Shown piece after piece: positions 1-7,867 of a stretch of DNA of 32,846 nucleotides. Below the pieces are notes generated by a model that was given only the letters and a program-made list of their open reading frames with translations, was not told the origin of the DNA and ran no database searches. Each line of letters begins with the position of its first letter. Within the stretch, counting starts at the first letter, position 1. Both the position numbers and the translations under genes were made by a program. This DNA comes from Streptomyces mangrovisoli (GTDB taxonomy: Bacteria; Actinomycetota; Actinomycetes; Streptomycetales; Streptomycetaceae), in NCBI RefSeq assembly GCF_000974985.2, contig NZ_LAVA02000053.1, forward strand, positions 1-32,846, given 5' to 3'.

Positions 1-285
1 GGGCGGGGCCGCGGGGGCCTGTGCCTCTTGCGGCGGGTAGGCGTAACCGCCGGATGTCTGGGGCTGGGGCTGGGGCTGCGCGGCCGGGGGGTAGGCGTAG
101 CCGCCGGAGGCCTGCGGCTGGGCGGGGGTGGGCGGGGCCGTCGGGGCCTGTGCCTCCTGCGGCGGGTAGGCGTAGCCGCCCGATGCCTGGGGCTGCGGCG
201 GCGCGGGCATGGGCTGCTGCGGGGCCGGAGCCTGCGGGGCGGCCGCGTCCGGGGCCGCGGGCGGGTAGGCGTAGCCGCCGGACTG
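1..285 (-). repeat. Coding repeats encoding SGGYAYPP
   Basis: Four copies of a segment encoding SGGYAYPP lie at about 31-54, 86-107, 163-183 and 263-283 inside the proline-rich protein. Two longer near-identical blocks of about 53 bp (about 1-54 and 129-182) also share a flanking Gln-Glu-Ala-Gln-Ala-Pro segment. The array may continue beyond base 1. The aromatic/proline spacing resembles multivalent low-complexity linkers; function is unknown. Confidence 0.75.
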
Positions 286-1713
286 CGGGGCGGCCTGCTG
301 CTGCCAGGCGGCGGGCGCCTGATCCGGCGCCTGCGGCTGGAACGGCTGCTGCGGGGCCTGCGGCTGCGGGGGCATCGGCGGGTACGGCTGCTGAGGCTGC
401 GCGGGCCACTGCGCCGCCGGGGCGGGCGCGGCGGGCTGGTACGACGGCGGCAGCGGCGGTACGCCCTGCTGCGGCACGGGCGGCGGCGCCCACGCGGGCG
501 GCGCGTCCTGGGCGGCGGTGTGGGCGGTCTGCGCGGCCTCGGGGGCCTGGGTCGGGTACGGGGCCGTCACCGGGGCGGGCGGCTGTTCGCCCTGGGCGCC
601 CGCGACGCCGTCGTGGCCGCCCAGGGCACCCTCGGAACCGTCCTGGGCCTGCGAGTCCCGGGACGCCTCGGCCGAGTGGGGTGCCTGCGGGTCGCCGGGC
701 CCGTGCTGCGGCGCGTCGGCGGCGGGCGCCGCGTCGGCTCCGGTGACCGGGGCGGCGTCCGCGCCGGGGGCCTCCGCGACCTCTGGGTCGTCCGTGTGCT
801 CGGAGTCGGTGCGTGCGGAGTCGGTGTGCACGGAACCGGTGTGTGCGGAACCGGTGTGCTCGGCGTCCGCGGGGCCGGCGTCCGGCCCCTGCGCGTCGGC
901 CGGCGTCTCCCCGGCTTCGGCCGTGGCGTCCGCTCCATCGGTGGGGGAGCCGGGCTCCTGCGCGGCGGTACCCCCGGACGTGGGCGCGTCCGCGTGCGCC
1001 ACGGGCTCCTCGGGGGCCGCGGTGGGCGCGCCTGCGGCCTGCTCGGCGTCTCCCGCCGTACCCGCGCGCTCCGCGATCTCGCGCCGTAGCGCGACCGAGG
1101 AGATCCGCATGGTGGCACCGCTGACGAGGTCGCCGCTTCCGTCCTCCTCGTCCGCGAAGGCGGAGGAGTCGCCGATGCCGGAGGGACCGCCTGAGGCGGG
1201 CCGGCTGCCGGACGTGGGCCGGCCGCCGGACGCGGACAGGGCGCCGGACCCGGACAGCGGGTCGCCGGGCCCGGACAGGGCGCCGACCTCGGACTGGGTC
1301 CCGGACCCTGACCCGGACAACGCGCCCGCGTCGGACGGGGCGCCGGAACCGGCGGAGTCACCCGGGCCGGACAGACCGCCCGGGTCACCGTGGTCGCCGC
1401 CCTGCGCGCCCAGCGCCGCCGGGGTGGCGGACTGCGGGCGCGACCACGCCGGCGGCAGGTCCGGGACCGGCACCGGCGCGCCGACCGGCGGCGGAGGCGG
1501 CACGGAGCCGCTCGCCGGAGCCGCCGGGGACACGGGCCCGGCCGGGCCCGCCGCACCGCCGCCCGTCGCGCCGGACGCGTTCTGCGTGTACCAGGCCGGC
1601 GGCGCGTAGTCGATGGTGAACTCGCCCGTCATGTCGATGGCGGACTCGGCGTCGGGCTGGTCGTCGTCGGGTGTGCCCCAGCCCCCGCGGATCCCGTCCC
1701 GATCGCTGTTCAC
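1..1713 (-). CDS. Proline-rich EspI/ParA-like T7SS protein, N-terminal part (truncated by window edge)
   Basis: The reading frame is open from a GTG at 1713 down to base 1, about 571 codons, with no stop in the window. A consensus Shine-Dalgarno, AGGAGG (complement of 1718-1723), lies 4 nt before the GTG and fixes the start. The protein begins MNSDRDGIRGGWGTPDDDQP, includes an aromatic patch (FTIDYAPPAWYTQN), and is then low-complexity: Gly/Ser-rich LSGPGD/LSGSGA-type repeats, an acidic Ala/Glu/Asp stretch, short HTGS/RTDS repeats, and a Pro/Gln-rich region with four SGGYAYPP copies. Known: ESX loci often carry a proline-rich protein with a C-terminal ParA/MinD-like ATPase (EspI in mycobacterial ESX-1), and Streptomyces ESX loci carry a similar gene at this edge. 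The ATPase domain would lie off the window, so its presence is inferred. It probably acts in the cytosol with the secretion complex. Confidence 0.65.
   Translation of the reverse strand, partial: MNSDRDGIRGGWGTPDDDQPDAESAIDMTGEFTIDYAPPAWYTQNASGATGGGAAGPAGPVSPAAPASGSVPPPPPVGAPVPVPDLPPAWSRPQSATPAALGAQGGDHGDPGGLSGPGDSAGSGAPSDAGALSGSGSGTQSEVGALSGPGDPLSGSGALSASGGRPTSGSRPASGGPSGIGDSSAFADEEDGSGDLVSGATMRISSVALRREIAERAGTAGDAEQAAGAPTAAPEEPVAHADAPTSGGTAAQEPGSPTDGADATAEAGETPADAQGPDAGPADAEHTGSAHTGSVHTDSARTDSEHTDDPEVAEAPGADAAPVTGADAAPAADAPQHGPGDPQAPHSAEASRDSQAQDGSEGALGGHDGVAGAQGEQPPAPVTAPYPTQAPEAAQTAHTAAQDAPPAWAPPPVPQQGVPPLPPSYQPAAPAPAAQWPAQPQQPYPPMPPQPQAPQQPFQPQAPDQAPAAWQQQAAPQSGGYAYPPAAPDAAAPQAPAPQQPMPAPPQPQASGGYAYPPQEAQAPTAPPTPAQPQASGGYAYPPAAQPQPQPQTSGGYAYPPQEAQAPAAPP
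790..868 (-). repeat. 15-bp tandem repeat encoding (H/R)T(G/D)S(A/V/E)
   Basis: About five imperfect 15-bp units (for example TCGGTGTGCACGGAA on the plus strand) encode a pentapeptide repeat in the proline-rich T7SS protein: HTGSA, HTGSV, HTDSA, RTDSE, HTD. It keeps the reading frame, so copy number could vary between strains without breaking the gene. Confidence 0.7.
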
Positions 1714-1871
1714 TGTGCCTCCTGAAGTGGTCGAACTCGCCCTCGTGGCGTGCTGGTGGCGGCCGCGGCCGCCGAACCGGCCGCCGGAACGCCCCCCTTG
1801 GGCCTCTGGAGCGCGCACGACCCGCTCACGGGTACTCGCGACGTGCCCTGCCCCAGCCTAATCACCAAGTC

Positions 1872-1892
1872 GGCGGGCCCGGCAGGCCCGCC
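1872..1892 (-). terminator. Candidate GC hairpin terminator
   Basis: An 8-bp perfect inverted repeat, GGCGGGCC / GGCCCGCC, with a 5-nt loop. There is no T-run, which is common in Streptomyces. It lies about 220 nt downstream of the minus-strand partner gene and upstream of the EspI-like gene, so it could end transcription from the first or act in the second gene's leader. Confidence 0.35.
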
Positions 1893-1966
1893 CACCCGTT
1901 GATGTACGCCGGATACCGGCAAGTCGGACATCGGTCCCCAACTGCCGCGTCCGGGCCACCCGTCGG

Positions 1967-2094
1967 CCCCGCGGACGACTCCCTGAGGCCGCCTCCGCGG
2001 ACCGGCACCCTGAGGCCGACCACGCGGACCGGCTCCCTCACGCCGCCGCCTCCGCGGACCGGCACCCTGGCGCCGTCCACGCGGACCGGAGACG
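1967..2094. repeat. Intergenic tandem repeat (57-bp period, 26-30-bp subunits)
   Basis: The core CGCGGACCGG occurs at 1996, 2023, 2053 and 2080, with a degenerate copy (CGCGGACGAC) at 1970. Spacing alternates 27/30/27, so a higher-order 57-bp unit is duplicated: 1992-2048 resembles 2049-2094. The array sits just past the stop codon of the leftward partner gene. It could be a minisatellite or a multi-site binding region. Confidence 0.75.
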
Positions 2095-2109
2095 TACGGC
2101 AGGCGCTGC

Positions 2110-2919
2110 TCAGTCCATCCGCCGTGCCATGCCCAGCAGTCCCGTCTCCGGGTCCGTCGGCTGGGTCATGACGTACTGCCGGTCCCGCTCGGTGCACCAC
2201 AGCGTGACGCCGTCGGGCAGCGAGGGCAGAGACTCGAGTTCGGGGCGCGGCAGCCCGATCACCCGCCCGATCTCGGTGGCCTCGTCGGGGGAGACGCGCT
2301 GCACGCCCACGAGCCGCGCCTGCCGCATCAACCGGGGTGCCACCGGGCTCAGATACGGCAGCAGCGTCAGCACCGACTGCCAGGGCGCCGAGGCCACCCG
2401 CCCGCGCGGCGGCCGCATCCCGCAGTCCCGCACCACCAGCACCGGCGTGCCCGCCGACGCGCCCTGCGGGGGCACCCGGCCGACGTCGTGCACCGCGAGG
2501 CCGTTCTGCCCGCCGCCCATGGCGTGCACCATCGGCATCCACGCGGCGGCCCGGCCCGTCTCCACGGCCACCCGCGCGCCGGTCGCCGCCGCCCGCAGCG
2601 CGAGGACCTGCGCGGTCCACAGCCCGCCGATCAGCACGATGTCGTACGGCGTGGGCCGGTTGACGCCGAGCACGGCGGGCAGCCCCTCGGTGTTCACGCC
2701 CACCACGACGCCGTCGTCCCCGATCGGCAGGGACAGCGCGTCGACCTGGTCCACGGAGAGCGTGTGCCGCGGATGGCGCGGTCCGAGCAGCCCGAATCCG
2801 GCGCGCAGCCGCGCCCCGACGCCCGCGGACCGTCCGTCGCCGGAACCGGGGACCGCAAACGCCCCCGGGCCGGACGCGGTGCCCGCGCCCGAGGTCGTCG
2901 TCGATGAGGTCGGGGCCAT
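2110..2919 (-). CDS. Uncharacterised T7SS-locus protein coupled to EccE
   Basis: A 269-aa protein starting MAPTSSTTTSGAG. Its ATG shares one base with the eccE stop (TGATG), so the two are almost certainly co-translated. The first ~45 residues are Ala/Gly/Ser-rich and probably disordered. The rest looks like one globular domain: TLSVDQVDALSLPIGDDGVV, then PYDIVLIGGLWTAQVLALRAA and a glycine-rich MVHAMGGGQNGL, ending with WCTERDRQYVMTQPTDPETG. No signal peptide or membrane segment is evident, so it is probably cytosolic. I do not recognise the family. Tight coupling suggests it works with EccE at the cytosolic face of the membrane complex, possibly as a separately encoded EccE-like domain; that is inference. 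Confidence 0.8.
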   Translation of the reverse strand: MAPTSSTTTSGAGTASGPGAFAVPGSGDGRSAGVGARLRAGFGLLGPRHPRHTLSVDQVDALSLPIGDDGVVVGVNTEGLPAVLGVNRPTPYDIVLIGGLWTAQVLALRAAATGARVAVETGRAAAWMPMVHAMGGGQNGLAVHDVGRVPPQGASAGTPVLVVRDCGMRPPRGRVASAPWQSVLTLLPYLSPVAPRLMRQARLVGVQRVSPDEATEIGRVIGLPRPELESLPSLPDGVTLWCTERDRQYVMTQPTDPETGLLGMARRMD

Positions 2920-4274
2920 CAGCGGGCACCTCCGAGCGGCAGAGTGGCCAGAACACCGGGCAGCTGTTCGCGGTCCAGGCGGACGATCCCGGCCCGCACC
3001 TGCCGGGCCGACTGCTCCAGATCGCGCCGGGCGGTGCTCAGTTCGCTGCTGCTGCGCCCGGTGATGCGCAGATGCCCGGTGAGGGACACGTCCTGCTGCT
3101 CGCCGCGGGCCAGCGTCAGGCTGAACGTCGTCGCCAGTGCGGGCACGGCCGTCAACTGCGCGACCAGTTGCGCCAGGGAGAGCCCCGAACCGCCCAACTG
3201 CGGCCAGCGGCGCACCCAGTACGTCGTGTGCCGGCGGTTGTCGCAGCGCCAGCTGCGGCTCGACTCCTCGGTCCGGCGCTGCGGCGCGTCACCGCGGCCG
3301 GCCTGCGCGGTCACCATCGGGTTGGCGCACGCGGACGTGGCGATGGCCGCCGTCAGCTCCTCCTCGGTGAGCACATTGGCCCGCAGCCCCGCCCCGGAGA
3401 GCCGGCTCGCGAGGTGCTCCGCCGACCGCGCCAGGCACTTCTGCGCCCCGACCAGGCCGCCACCGCGCGCGGCGACCGCCTCCGGGCACAGCTCGGGGTC
3501 GAGCTTCAGCGCGATCCACGTGATGCGCACCGCCGGGGAGCCGGTCTGCGCCTGCAACGGCGCGTAGTTGCTCACCACGACCGACTGCTGCGGCAGGTGC
3601 AGCGCGGGCGCGGGCTGTGTGTGCACCACGATCTGCGCCGACTCCAACCGGATGCCGTCCACGTCGAGGGTGTCCCGCACCAGCCCGACCGGCAGCGGCC
3701 GCAGCCCCCGCTCCGCCCGCAACGCGCCCGCGTCCGACTCCACTTGCAGTACGGCGGTCAGGAAGCCGCCGTCGCCGACCATGCCCACCGGCCGCCGGTC
3801 GTCGCCGCGGCCCAGGCTGAACGTCCGCAGATTCGGGTCGCATTCGACCGCCGGCGCCAGCCCGGCGTCGGTGCCGGCCGACACCTGGGCGCCCGCAGCG
3901 CGCCGCTTGCGCGCCCGCAGCGCCAGCAGGGTCCCCAGCCACTCCGGCAGGGAGTGCCCACGGCGCCGTACCAGAGCGAGCACCACCAGCACCGCCGCGA
4001 CCGCGCCCGCCGCGACGAGCGCCACGGGGCCCGCGAGCCAGCCGCACACCACCAGCGCGGCGGCCAGCTCCAGCAGCACCAGCCGCTGCATCCCGAACGA
4101 ACCACCCCGGCCGGAACGGGACTTCAGATGCGGAGTGGCGGCACCCCGACCCGCGACGGCCGAGGCCCCGGCGCGCTGCGCGGCGACAGAGGAGCCACGC
4201 GGGCCCGAACGGCCCGTCTCGTCCGGCTGTGCCCCCGATTGCGATCGCGACCGGGTCCGCGATGCGGCAGCCAT
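2919..4274 (-). CDS. eccE: Type VII secretion protein EccE
   Basis: A 451-aa protein starting MAAASRTRSRSQ. Residues 1-60 are basic, Gly/Ser/Ala-rich and probably disordered. Two adjacent membrane segments follow (about 63-80 and 83-102), then a basic RRRGHSLPEW motif and a soluble domain to the end. This matches EccE: two N-terminal transmembrane helices plus a cytosolic domain, known as a peripheral subunit of the ESX membrane complex. The ATG at 4274 (weak GGAG just upstream) is preferred; the frame is open up to 4499, but that extension would run into eccB on the other strand. It is divergent from eccB and coupled to the next leftward gene by a one-base overlap. The exact start is uncertain because a GTG lies directly before this ATG. 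Confidence 0.85.
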   Translation of the reverse strand: MAAASRTRSRSQSGAQPDETGRSGPRGSSVAAQRAGASAVAGRGAATPHLKSRSGRGGSFGMQRLVLLELAAALVVCGWLAGPVALVAAGAVAAVLVVLALVRRRGHSLPEWLGTLLALRARKRRAAGAQVSAGTDAGLAPAVECDPNLRTFSLGRGDDRRPVGMVGDGGFLTAVLQVESDAGALRAERGLRPLPVGLVRDTLDVDGIRLESAQIVVHTQPAPALHLPQQSVVVSNYAPLQAQTGSPAVRITWIALKLDPELCPEAVAARGGGLVGAQKCLARSAEHLASRLSGAGLRANVLTEEELTAAIATSACANPMVTAQAGRGDAPQRRTEESSRSWRCDNRRHTTYWVRRWPQLGGSGLSLAQLVAQLTAVPALATTFSLTLARGEQQDVSLTGHLRITGRSSSELSTARRDLEQSARQVRAGIVRLDREQLPGVLATLPLGGAR

Positions 4275-4489
4275 CACTCCAAAACCCCCGAACTCTCCCG
4301 AAAAACCGTGCACCCAGGTTCCCGCAAGGTCTGAGCACCCTACCCGTGCCACGCGCACGGCCCGGCAACAGGCATAGTAGGGGGCGCATCTGACAGCTGA
4401 GGCAGCTGAGTCAACAGAGGCGACCACGGGCGGGGGCCGGATCTTCACAGGTCCCCCACGGCTCCGCAACGGGGAGAGAGCGGACACAG
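4275..4489. promoter_or_regulatory. Divergent eccE / eccB promoter region
   Basis: 215 bp between divergent starts, so promoters for both strands must lie here or nearby. Visible elements are a direct repeat CAGCTGAG at 4394-4401 and 4403-4410 (each with the palindrome CAGCTG), a -10-like CATAGT near 4373, and the purine-rich eccB ribosome binding site GGGGAGAGAG (4471-4480). No -35 is clear. Confidence 0.5.
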
Positions 4490-6016
4490 ATGGCATCACG
4501 GCGGGACGAACTCAACGCCTACACCTTCGCGAAGCGCCGCACCCTGGCATCCTTCCTCCAGCCCTCGCCGACGGGCTCCGAGGAGGGCGCGCCCAAGCCG
4601 CTGGGCGCCCTGGTGCCGGGTGTCGTCGTGGGCATCGTGATCCTCGCCGTGTTCGGCGCGGTCGGCCTGTTCAGCCCCACCGCGCAGAAGGGCTGGGACA
4701 CCCCCGGCGCGCACGTCATCGTGGCGAGCAAGTCCACCACCCGGTACGTGGTGCTGAAGACGGGCCACGAGACGCAGCTGCACCCCGTGCTCAACATGGC
4801 CTCCGCGAAACTGCTGCTGGACCCGAGCAAGGCCGACGTCATCACCGTCGACGAGAAGGTCCTCGACAGCGGCAAGCCCCCGCACGGCGCCACCATCGGC
4901 ATCCCCTACGCCCCCGACCGGCTCCCCTCCGACGGCGAGGCCGTGTCCGCGAAGCACTGGGCGGTCTGCGAACGGCCCAGCGCCGGCGGACGGACCATCC
5001 AGAAGGCCGCGTTCGTCCTCGCCGAGAAGGACTGGTCCAAGACCGAGGGCGGCGGCAGGCTCTCCGGTGGCGACCTCATGTACGTCGTCGGCCCCGACGG
5101 CACCACCCAGTGGGTCGTCGACGCGCACGGCTACAAGTACCAGGTCGGCGACGCGCAGGACAAAGAACTCCTCAAGGCCCTCGACACCCAGGGCCGCGCC
5201 CCGCAGCGCGTCTCCCAGGAATGGCTCGACACCCTGCACACCGGCGACCCGATCGCCATTCCCACGATCGACGGGCAGCCGGGAAGCAAGGCCGGCGCCC
5301 TCTCCGGCTTCGACCAGTACGACAAGGTCGGCGAGGTCATCAAGGCCCCCGACGGCCGGGTGATGCAGTACTACGTCGTGCTCCGGGGCAAGGTGGCCCG
5401 GATCTCGGAGTTCACCGCCACGCTGCTGCTCAACAGCGGCGACCTCGTCGGGGTCGGGCAGGCCGGTGAGGCGCAGCAGGTCAGCCCCGGCGCCGTCGCC
5501 GACAGCACCACGTTCGCCGCCGACAAGAAGTGGCCGACGTACCGCCCGAGGACCGTCAACGACGGCTCCAGCGCCACCAGCGGCGCCAACACCGTGTGCG
5601 ACGTGCTGCGTTCGGTCGACTCCGGCAACGGTACGACGACGCTCTCCACCTGGGTCGGCACAGGCTTCCCCGCGCAGCTGCCCACCGGCTCCTCCAGCGC
5701 CTACGTCACCCCCGGATCGGGCCAGCTCTACCGGCAGTTCCAGGGCACCGAGACCAAGGCGGGCGGCGTCTTCCTCGTCACCGACACCGGCCTGCGCTAC
5801 GCCCTCCAGTCCAACAGCGACAGCGCCACCGACGACCAGGGCATCGGCACCTCGGACGCGCAGCGCAAGCAGGAAGCCAGCGAGGCCCAGATCGCCCAGA
5901 CCCGCCTCGGCTACGACAAGGTGACCCCCGTGCCGATCCCGGCGGAATGGTCGACGTTCCTGCCGACGGGGCCGCGACTGTCCGAGGCGGCGGCACGGCA
6001 GCCGCAGGGCTCCTAG
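4490..6016 (+). CDS. eccB: Type VII secretion protein EccB
   Basis: A 508-aa protein with the EccB layout. The short cytosolic N-terminus MASRRDELNAYTFAKRR is highly characteristic of the family. One membrane segment (about residues 41-61) is followed by a large extracytoplasmic domain. Cys160 (AVCERPS) and Cys370 (NTVCDVL) probably form the disulfide known in EccB proteins. Family knowledge: EccB is a core subunit of the ESX membrane complex and its extracytoplasmic part supports the mycosin protease. The start ATG has GGGGAG 13 nt upstream. A mycosin gene follows after 23 nt, as expected for an eccB-mycP unit. Length is close to mycobacterial EccB (about 480-540 aa). Confidence 0.95.
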   Translation: MASRRDELNAYTFAKRRTLASFLQPSPTGSEEGAPKPLGALVPGVVVGIVILAVFGAVGLFSPTAQKGWDTPGAHVIVASKSTTRYVVLKTGHETQLHPVLNMASAKLLLDPSKADVITVDEKVLDSGKPPHGATIGIPYAPDRLPSDGEAVSAKHWAVCERPSAGGRTIQKAAFVLAEKDWSKTEGGGRLSGGDLMYVVGPDGTTQWVVDAHGYKYQVGDAQDKELLKALDTQGRAPQRVSQEWLDTLHTGDPIAIPTIDGQPGSKAGALSGFDQYDKVGEVIKAPDGRVMQYYVVLRGKVARISEFTATLLLNSGDLVGVGQAGEAQQVSPGAVADSTTFAADKKWPTYRPRTVNDGSSATSGANTVCDVLRSVDSGNGTTTLSTWVGTGFPAQLPTGSSSAYVTPGSGQLYRQFQGTETKAGGVFLVTDTGLRYALQSNSDSATDDQGIGTSDAQRKQEASEAQIAQTRLGYDKVTPVPIPAEWSTFLPTGPRLSEAAARQPQGS

Positions 6017-6039
6017 GCGCGGCGGGGGAGAGCGAACCG

Positions 6040-7314
6040 ATGCTGAAGGACTGGGATTCGAGGATGCGGGCGGGTGCGCGGCGGGCCGCCGTCCTGGCCG
6101 CCGCCACGGCACTCACGGCGACGACGTCCGTCCTCGCCCTGCCGGCCGCGGTGGCCCACGCGGACGACGGCGGCGAGTGCACGTTCCCGTCGAAAAACTA
6201 CTCGGGCCGCCCCTGGGCCCTGCAACGCGTCAACCTCGACGAGTTGTGGGCCCAGTCGACCGGCAAGGGCGTCGAGGTCGCGGTGATCGACACCGGGGTG
6301 GACGTCAAGAACCCGCAACTCACCAAGGCGGTGAACGGGTCGCTGGGCAGGAACTTCCTCCCCCCGAAGAACACCAAGGGCGAGAAGATCGACCGCGGCA
6401 ACACCCACGGCACCACCGACACAGTCGGTCACGGCACCAAGGTCGCCGGCATCATCGCCGCCCGGCCGCACTCGGGCACCGGCTTCGTGGGCCTGGCCCC
6501 CGACGCCACGATCATCCCCGTGAAGCAGAACGACGCGGACGGCGACGGCACCGCCGAGACCCTCGCCGAGTCCATCCGCTACGCCGTCGACAAGGGCGCG
6601 GACGTCATCAACATCTCCCAGGACACGGCCAACGCGGTGGAACCGGACGGGAAGTTGCAGCAGGCCGTGGGCTACGCCCTGGCCAAGCAGATCGTCGTCG
6701 TGGCCTCGGCGGGCAACGACGGACTCGGCGGCAACGTCAAGGTCACCTACCCCGCCTCCTACGACGGCGTCCTCGCGGTCGCGGCCTCCGACCGCAACAA
6801 CGAACGCGCGTCCTTCTCCCAGTCCGGCGACTTCGTCGGTGTGGCGGCCCCCGGCGTCGACATGATCTCCACGGTCCCCGGCGGCGGCCACTGCTCGGAC
6901 AACGGCACCAGCTTCTCGGCCCCGTACGTCGCCGGAGTCGCCGCGCTGCTGAAGTCCAAGTACCCCGACTGGACGGCGAAGGAGATCGTCGCCCAGATCG
7001 AGGAGACCGCCGAGCGCTCCATCCCCGGCCGGGACCGCCTGGTCGGCTGGGGCGTGGTCGACCCCGTGAAGGCCCTCACCGACGTCGACCCCGCGCACCC
7101 GGTCGAATCACCGCGCCCCGAGGGCGGAGTGACCGGCGCCGAGGCCCCGTCGGTGGCCCCGCTGCCCGTGGGCGAGACAGCCGAGGAACGCGACACCCGC
7201 CTCGCCACGTATGTGATCGTCGGCGCGGGGGTCTTGGTGGCGGGGCTGGCCGGCACCGCCGTGGCCGTACGCGACACCAGACGCCGCCGCGCGAGGCTGC
7301 ACGACCCCGCCTGA
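6040..7314 (+). CDS. mycP: Mycosin (membrane-anchored subtilisin-like T7SS protease), first copy
   Basis: A 424-aa S8 serine protease. An N-terminal signal peptide (basic RMRAGARR, hydrophobic stretch, cleavage near AHADD around residue 41) directs export. The catalytic triad is visible: Asp84 (VIDTGVD), His131 (GHGTKVAG) and Ser291 (GTSFSAP), with oxyanion Asn226 (SAGND). A proline-rich linker (about 350-385) leads to a C-terminal membrane helix (391-410) and a short basic tail. This is the classic mycosin layout. GGGGGAG 9 nt before the ATG supports the start. Family knowledge: mycosins associate with EccB and are needed for a stable, working T7SS; in ESX-1 the protease processes an EspB-type substrate. 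A second mycosin lies 6 kb downstream. Confidence 0.95.
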   Translation: MLKDWDSRMRAGARRAAVLAAATALTATTSVLALPAAVAHADDGGECTFPSKNYSGRPWALQRVNLDELWAQSTGKGVEVAVIDTGVDVKNPQLTKAVNGSLGRNFLPPKNTKGEKIDRGNTHGTTDTVGHGTKVAGIIAARPHSGTGFVGLAPDATIIPVKQNDADGDGTAETLAESIRYAVDKGADVINISQDTANAVEPDGKLQQAVGYALAKQIVVVASAGNDGLGGNVKVTYPASYDGVLAVAASDRNNERASFSQSGDFVGVAAPGVDMISTVPGGGHCSDNGTSFSAPYVAGVAALLKSKYPDWTAKEIVAQIEETAERSIPGRDRLVGWGVVDPVKALTDVDPAHPVESPRPEGGVTGAEAPSVAPLPVGETAEERDTRLATYVIVGAGVLVAGLAGTAVAVRDTRRRRARLHDPA

Positions 7315-7338
7315 CGAAGGCCGGCGGTCAGGGCTTCG
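7315..7338. terminator. Weak bidirectional hairpin between mycP and the lipoprotein gene
   Basis: An imperfect inverted repeat (CGAAGGCC at 7315-7322, GGGCTTCG at 7331-7338) straddles the 13-bp gap between two convergent genes and reaches into the lipoprotein coding end. It is the only terminator-like structure at this junction. Confidence 0.3.
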
Positions 7339-7867
7339 GCAGACAGGGCTTCCGCTTCTCGAGCGAGGCGGTGTAGCCGGAGATCAAGGTCTTCATGGCG
7401 GACTCGTCGGAACGGCCGGGCTTCAGCACGCTGATGAAGGTGCTGATGTCCTCCTCCTCGACCGCGGCTCCTCGGCACTCGACGACCGACGTCGCGGCGT
7501 GATCGACGTACGCGATGGAGCCGCCCTGCGCCGACTTCTGATCCCAGATCGAGAGCCGTTCGACCAGCAGACCCCGTGCCGTGGCACCGGCGGTGATGCG
7601 CTCCTGGCTGACCACCAGTACCTCGTGTCCGTCGACCGACACGTTGCACAACATGGTGCCGTCGTCCACATGTCCGTCCTGCTCGGCCGTGAGCTTCTTG
7701 CCGGAGGCGGGCAGCAGGCGGGTGAGGGCGTCAACCGGGACGGATATTCCGCACAGGGTCTTCGGAACGGTGAACTCGTGGTCGGGCTGGTCCGAAGAGC
7801 ACGCCGCCGTCGCCACCGCTGCGACGAACAGTGAGACTCCCCGCAGAACGTCTGACGTGATCTTCAC
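7328..7867 (-). CDS. Putative secreted lipoprotein, last gene of leftward accessory operon
   Basis: A 179-aa protein starting at GTG 7867, inside a GTGA overlap with the stop of the preceding 768-aa gene; GGAGGG lies 9 nt upstream and supports this start. The N-terminus (VKITSDVLRGVSLFVAAVAT then AAC) is a short lipoprotein signal with Cys23 as the likely lipidated residue, although the lipobox lacks a typical Leu. The mature part has further cysteines (TLCGIS, TMLCNVS, VVECRG, KPCLPKP), enough for two disulfides, and looks like a small extracytoplasmic domain similar in style to actinobacterial DUF3558-like lipoproteins. I cannot assign a function. Its coupling to the WXG-headed gene suggests an extracytoplasmic partner, possibly immunity or an anchoring factor; that is inference. 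Confidence 0.8.
   Translation of the reverse strand: MKITSDVLRGVSLFVAAVATAACSSDQPDHEFTVPKTLCGISVPVDALTRLLPASGKKLTAEQDGHVDDGTMLCNVSVDGHEVLVVSQERITAGATARGLLVERLSIWDQKSAQGGSIAYVDHAATSVVECRGAAVEEEDISTFISVLKPGRSDESAMKTLISGYTASLEKRKPCLPKP

Larger units (their letters stand above)
1714..2109. other. 396-bp intergenic stretch with tandem repeats, between two leftward T7SS genes
   Basis: This lies between the stop of the 269-aa T7SS partner gene (2110) and the GTG of the EspI-like gene (1713), both on the minus strand. It contains a tandem repeat (1967-2094), a GC-rich hairpin (1872-1892) and the ribosome binding site for the downstream gene (1718-1723). No convincing gene is seen. A promoter for the EspI-like gene would be expected here, but I cannot point to clear -35/-10 boxes. 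Confidence 0.6.

Noticed and set aside
28..1609. Several plus-strand open frames over the first 1.6 kb
   Set aside because: They are Arg/Ala/Gly/Pro low-complexity reflections of the repeat-rich minus-strand gene, which has a consensus ribosome binding site.
1710..1931. 73-aa minus-strand frame overlapping the EspI-like GTG (GTGA)
   Set aside because: The overlap looks attractive, but no ribosome binding site is evident, it runs through the GC hairpin, and the product has no conserved look.
1862..2956. 364-aa minus-strand frame over the EccE-partner gene
   Set aside because: It is the alternate frame of the partner gene; its start overlaps eccE and its end is translated from the intergenic repeat.
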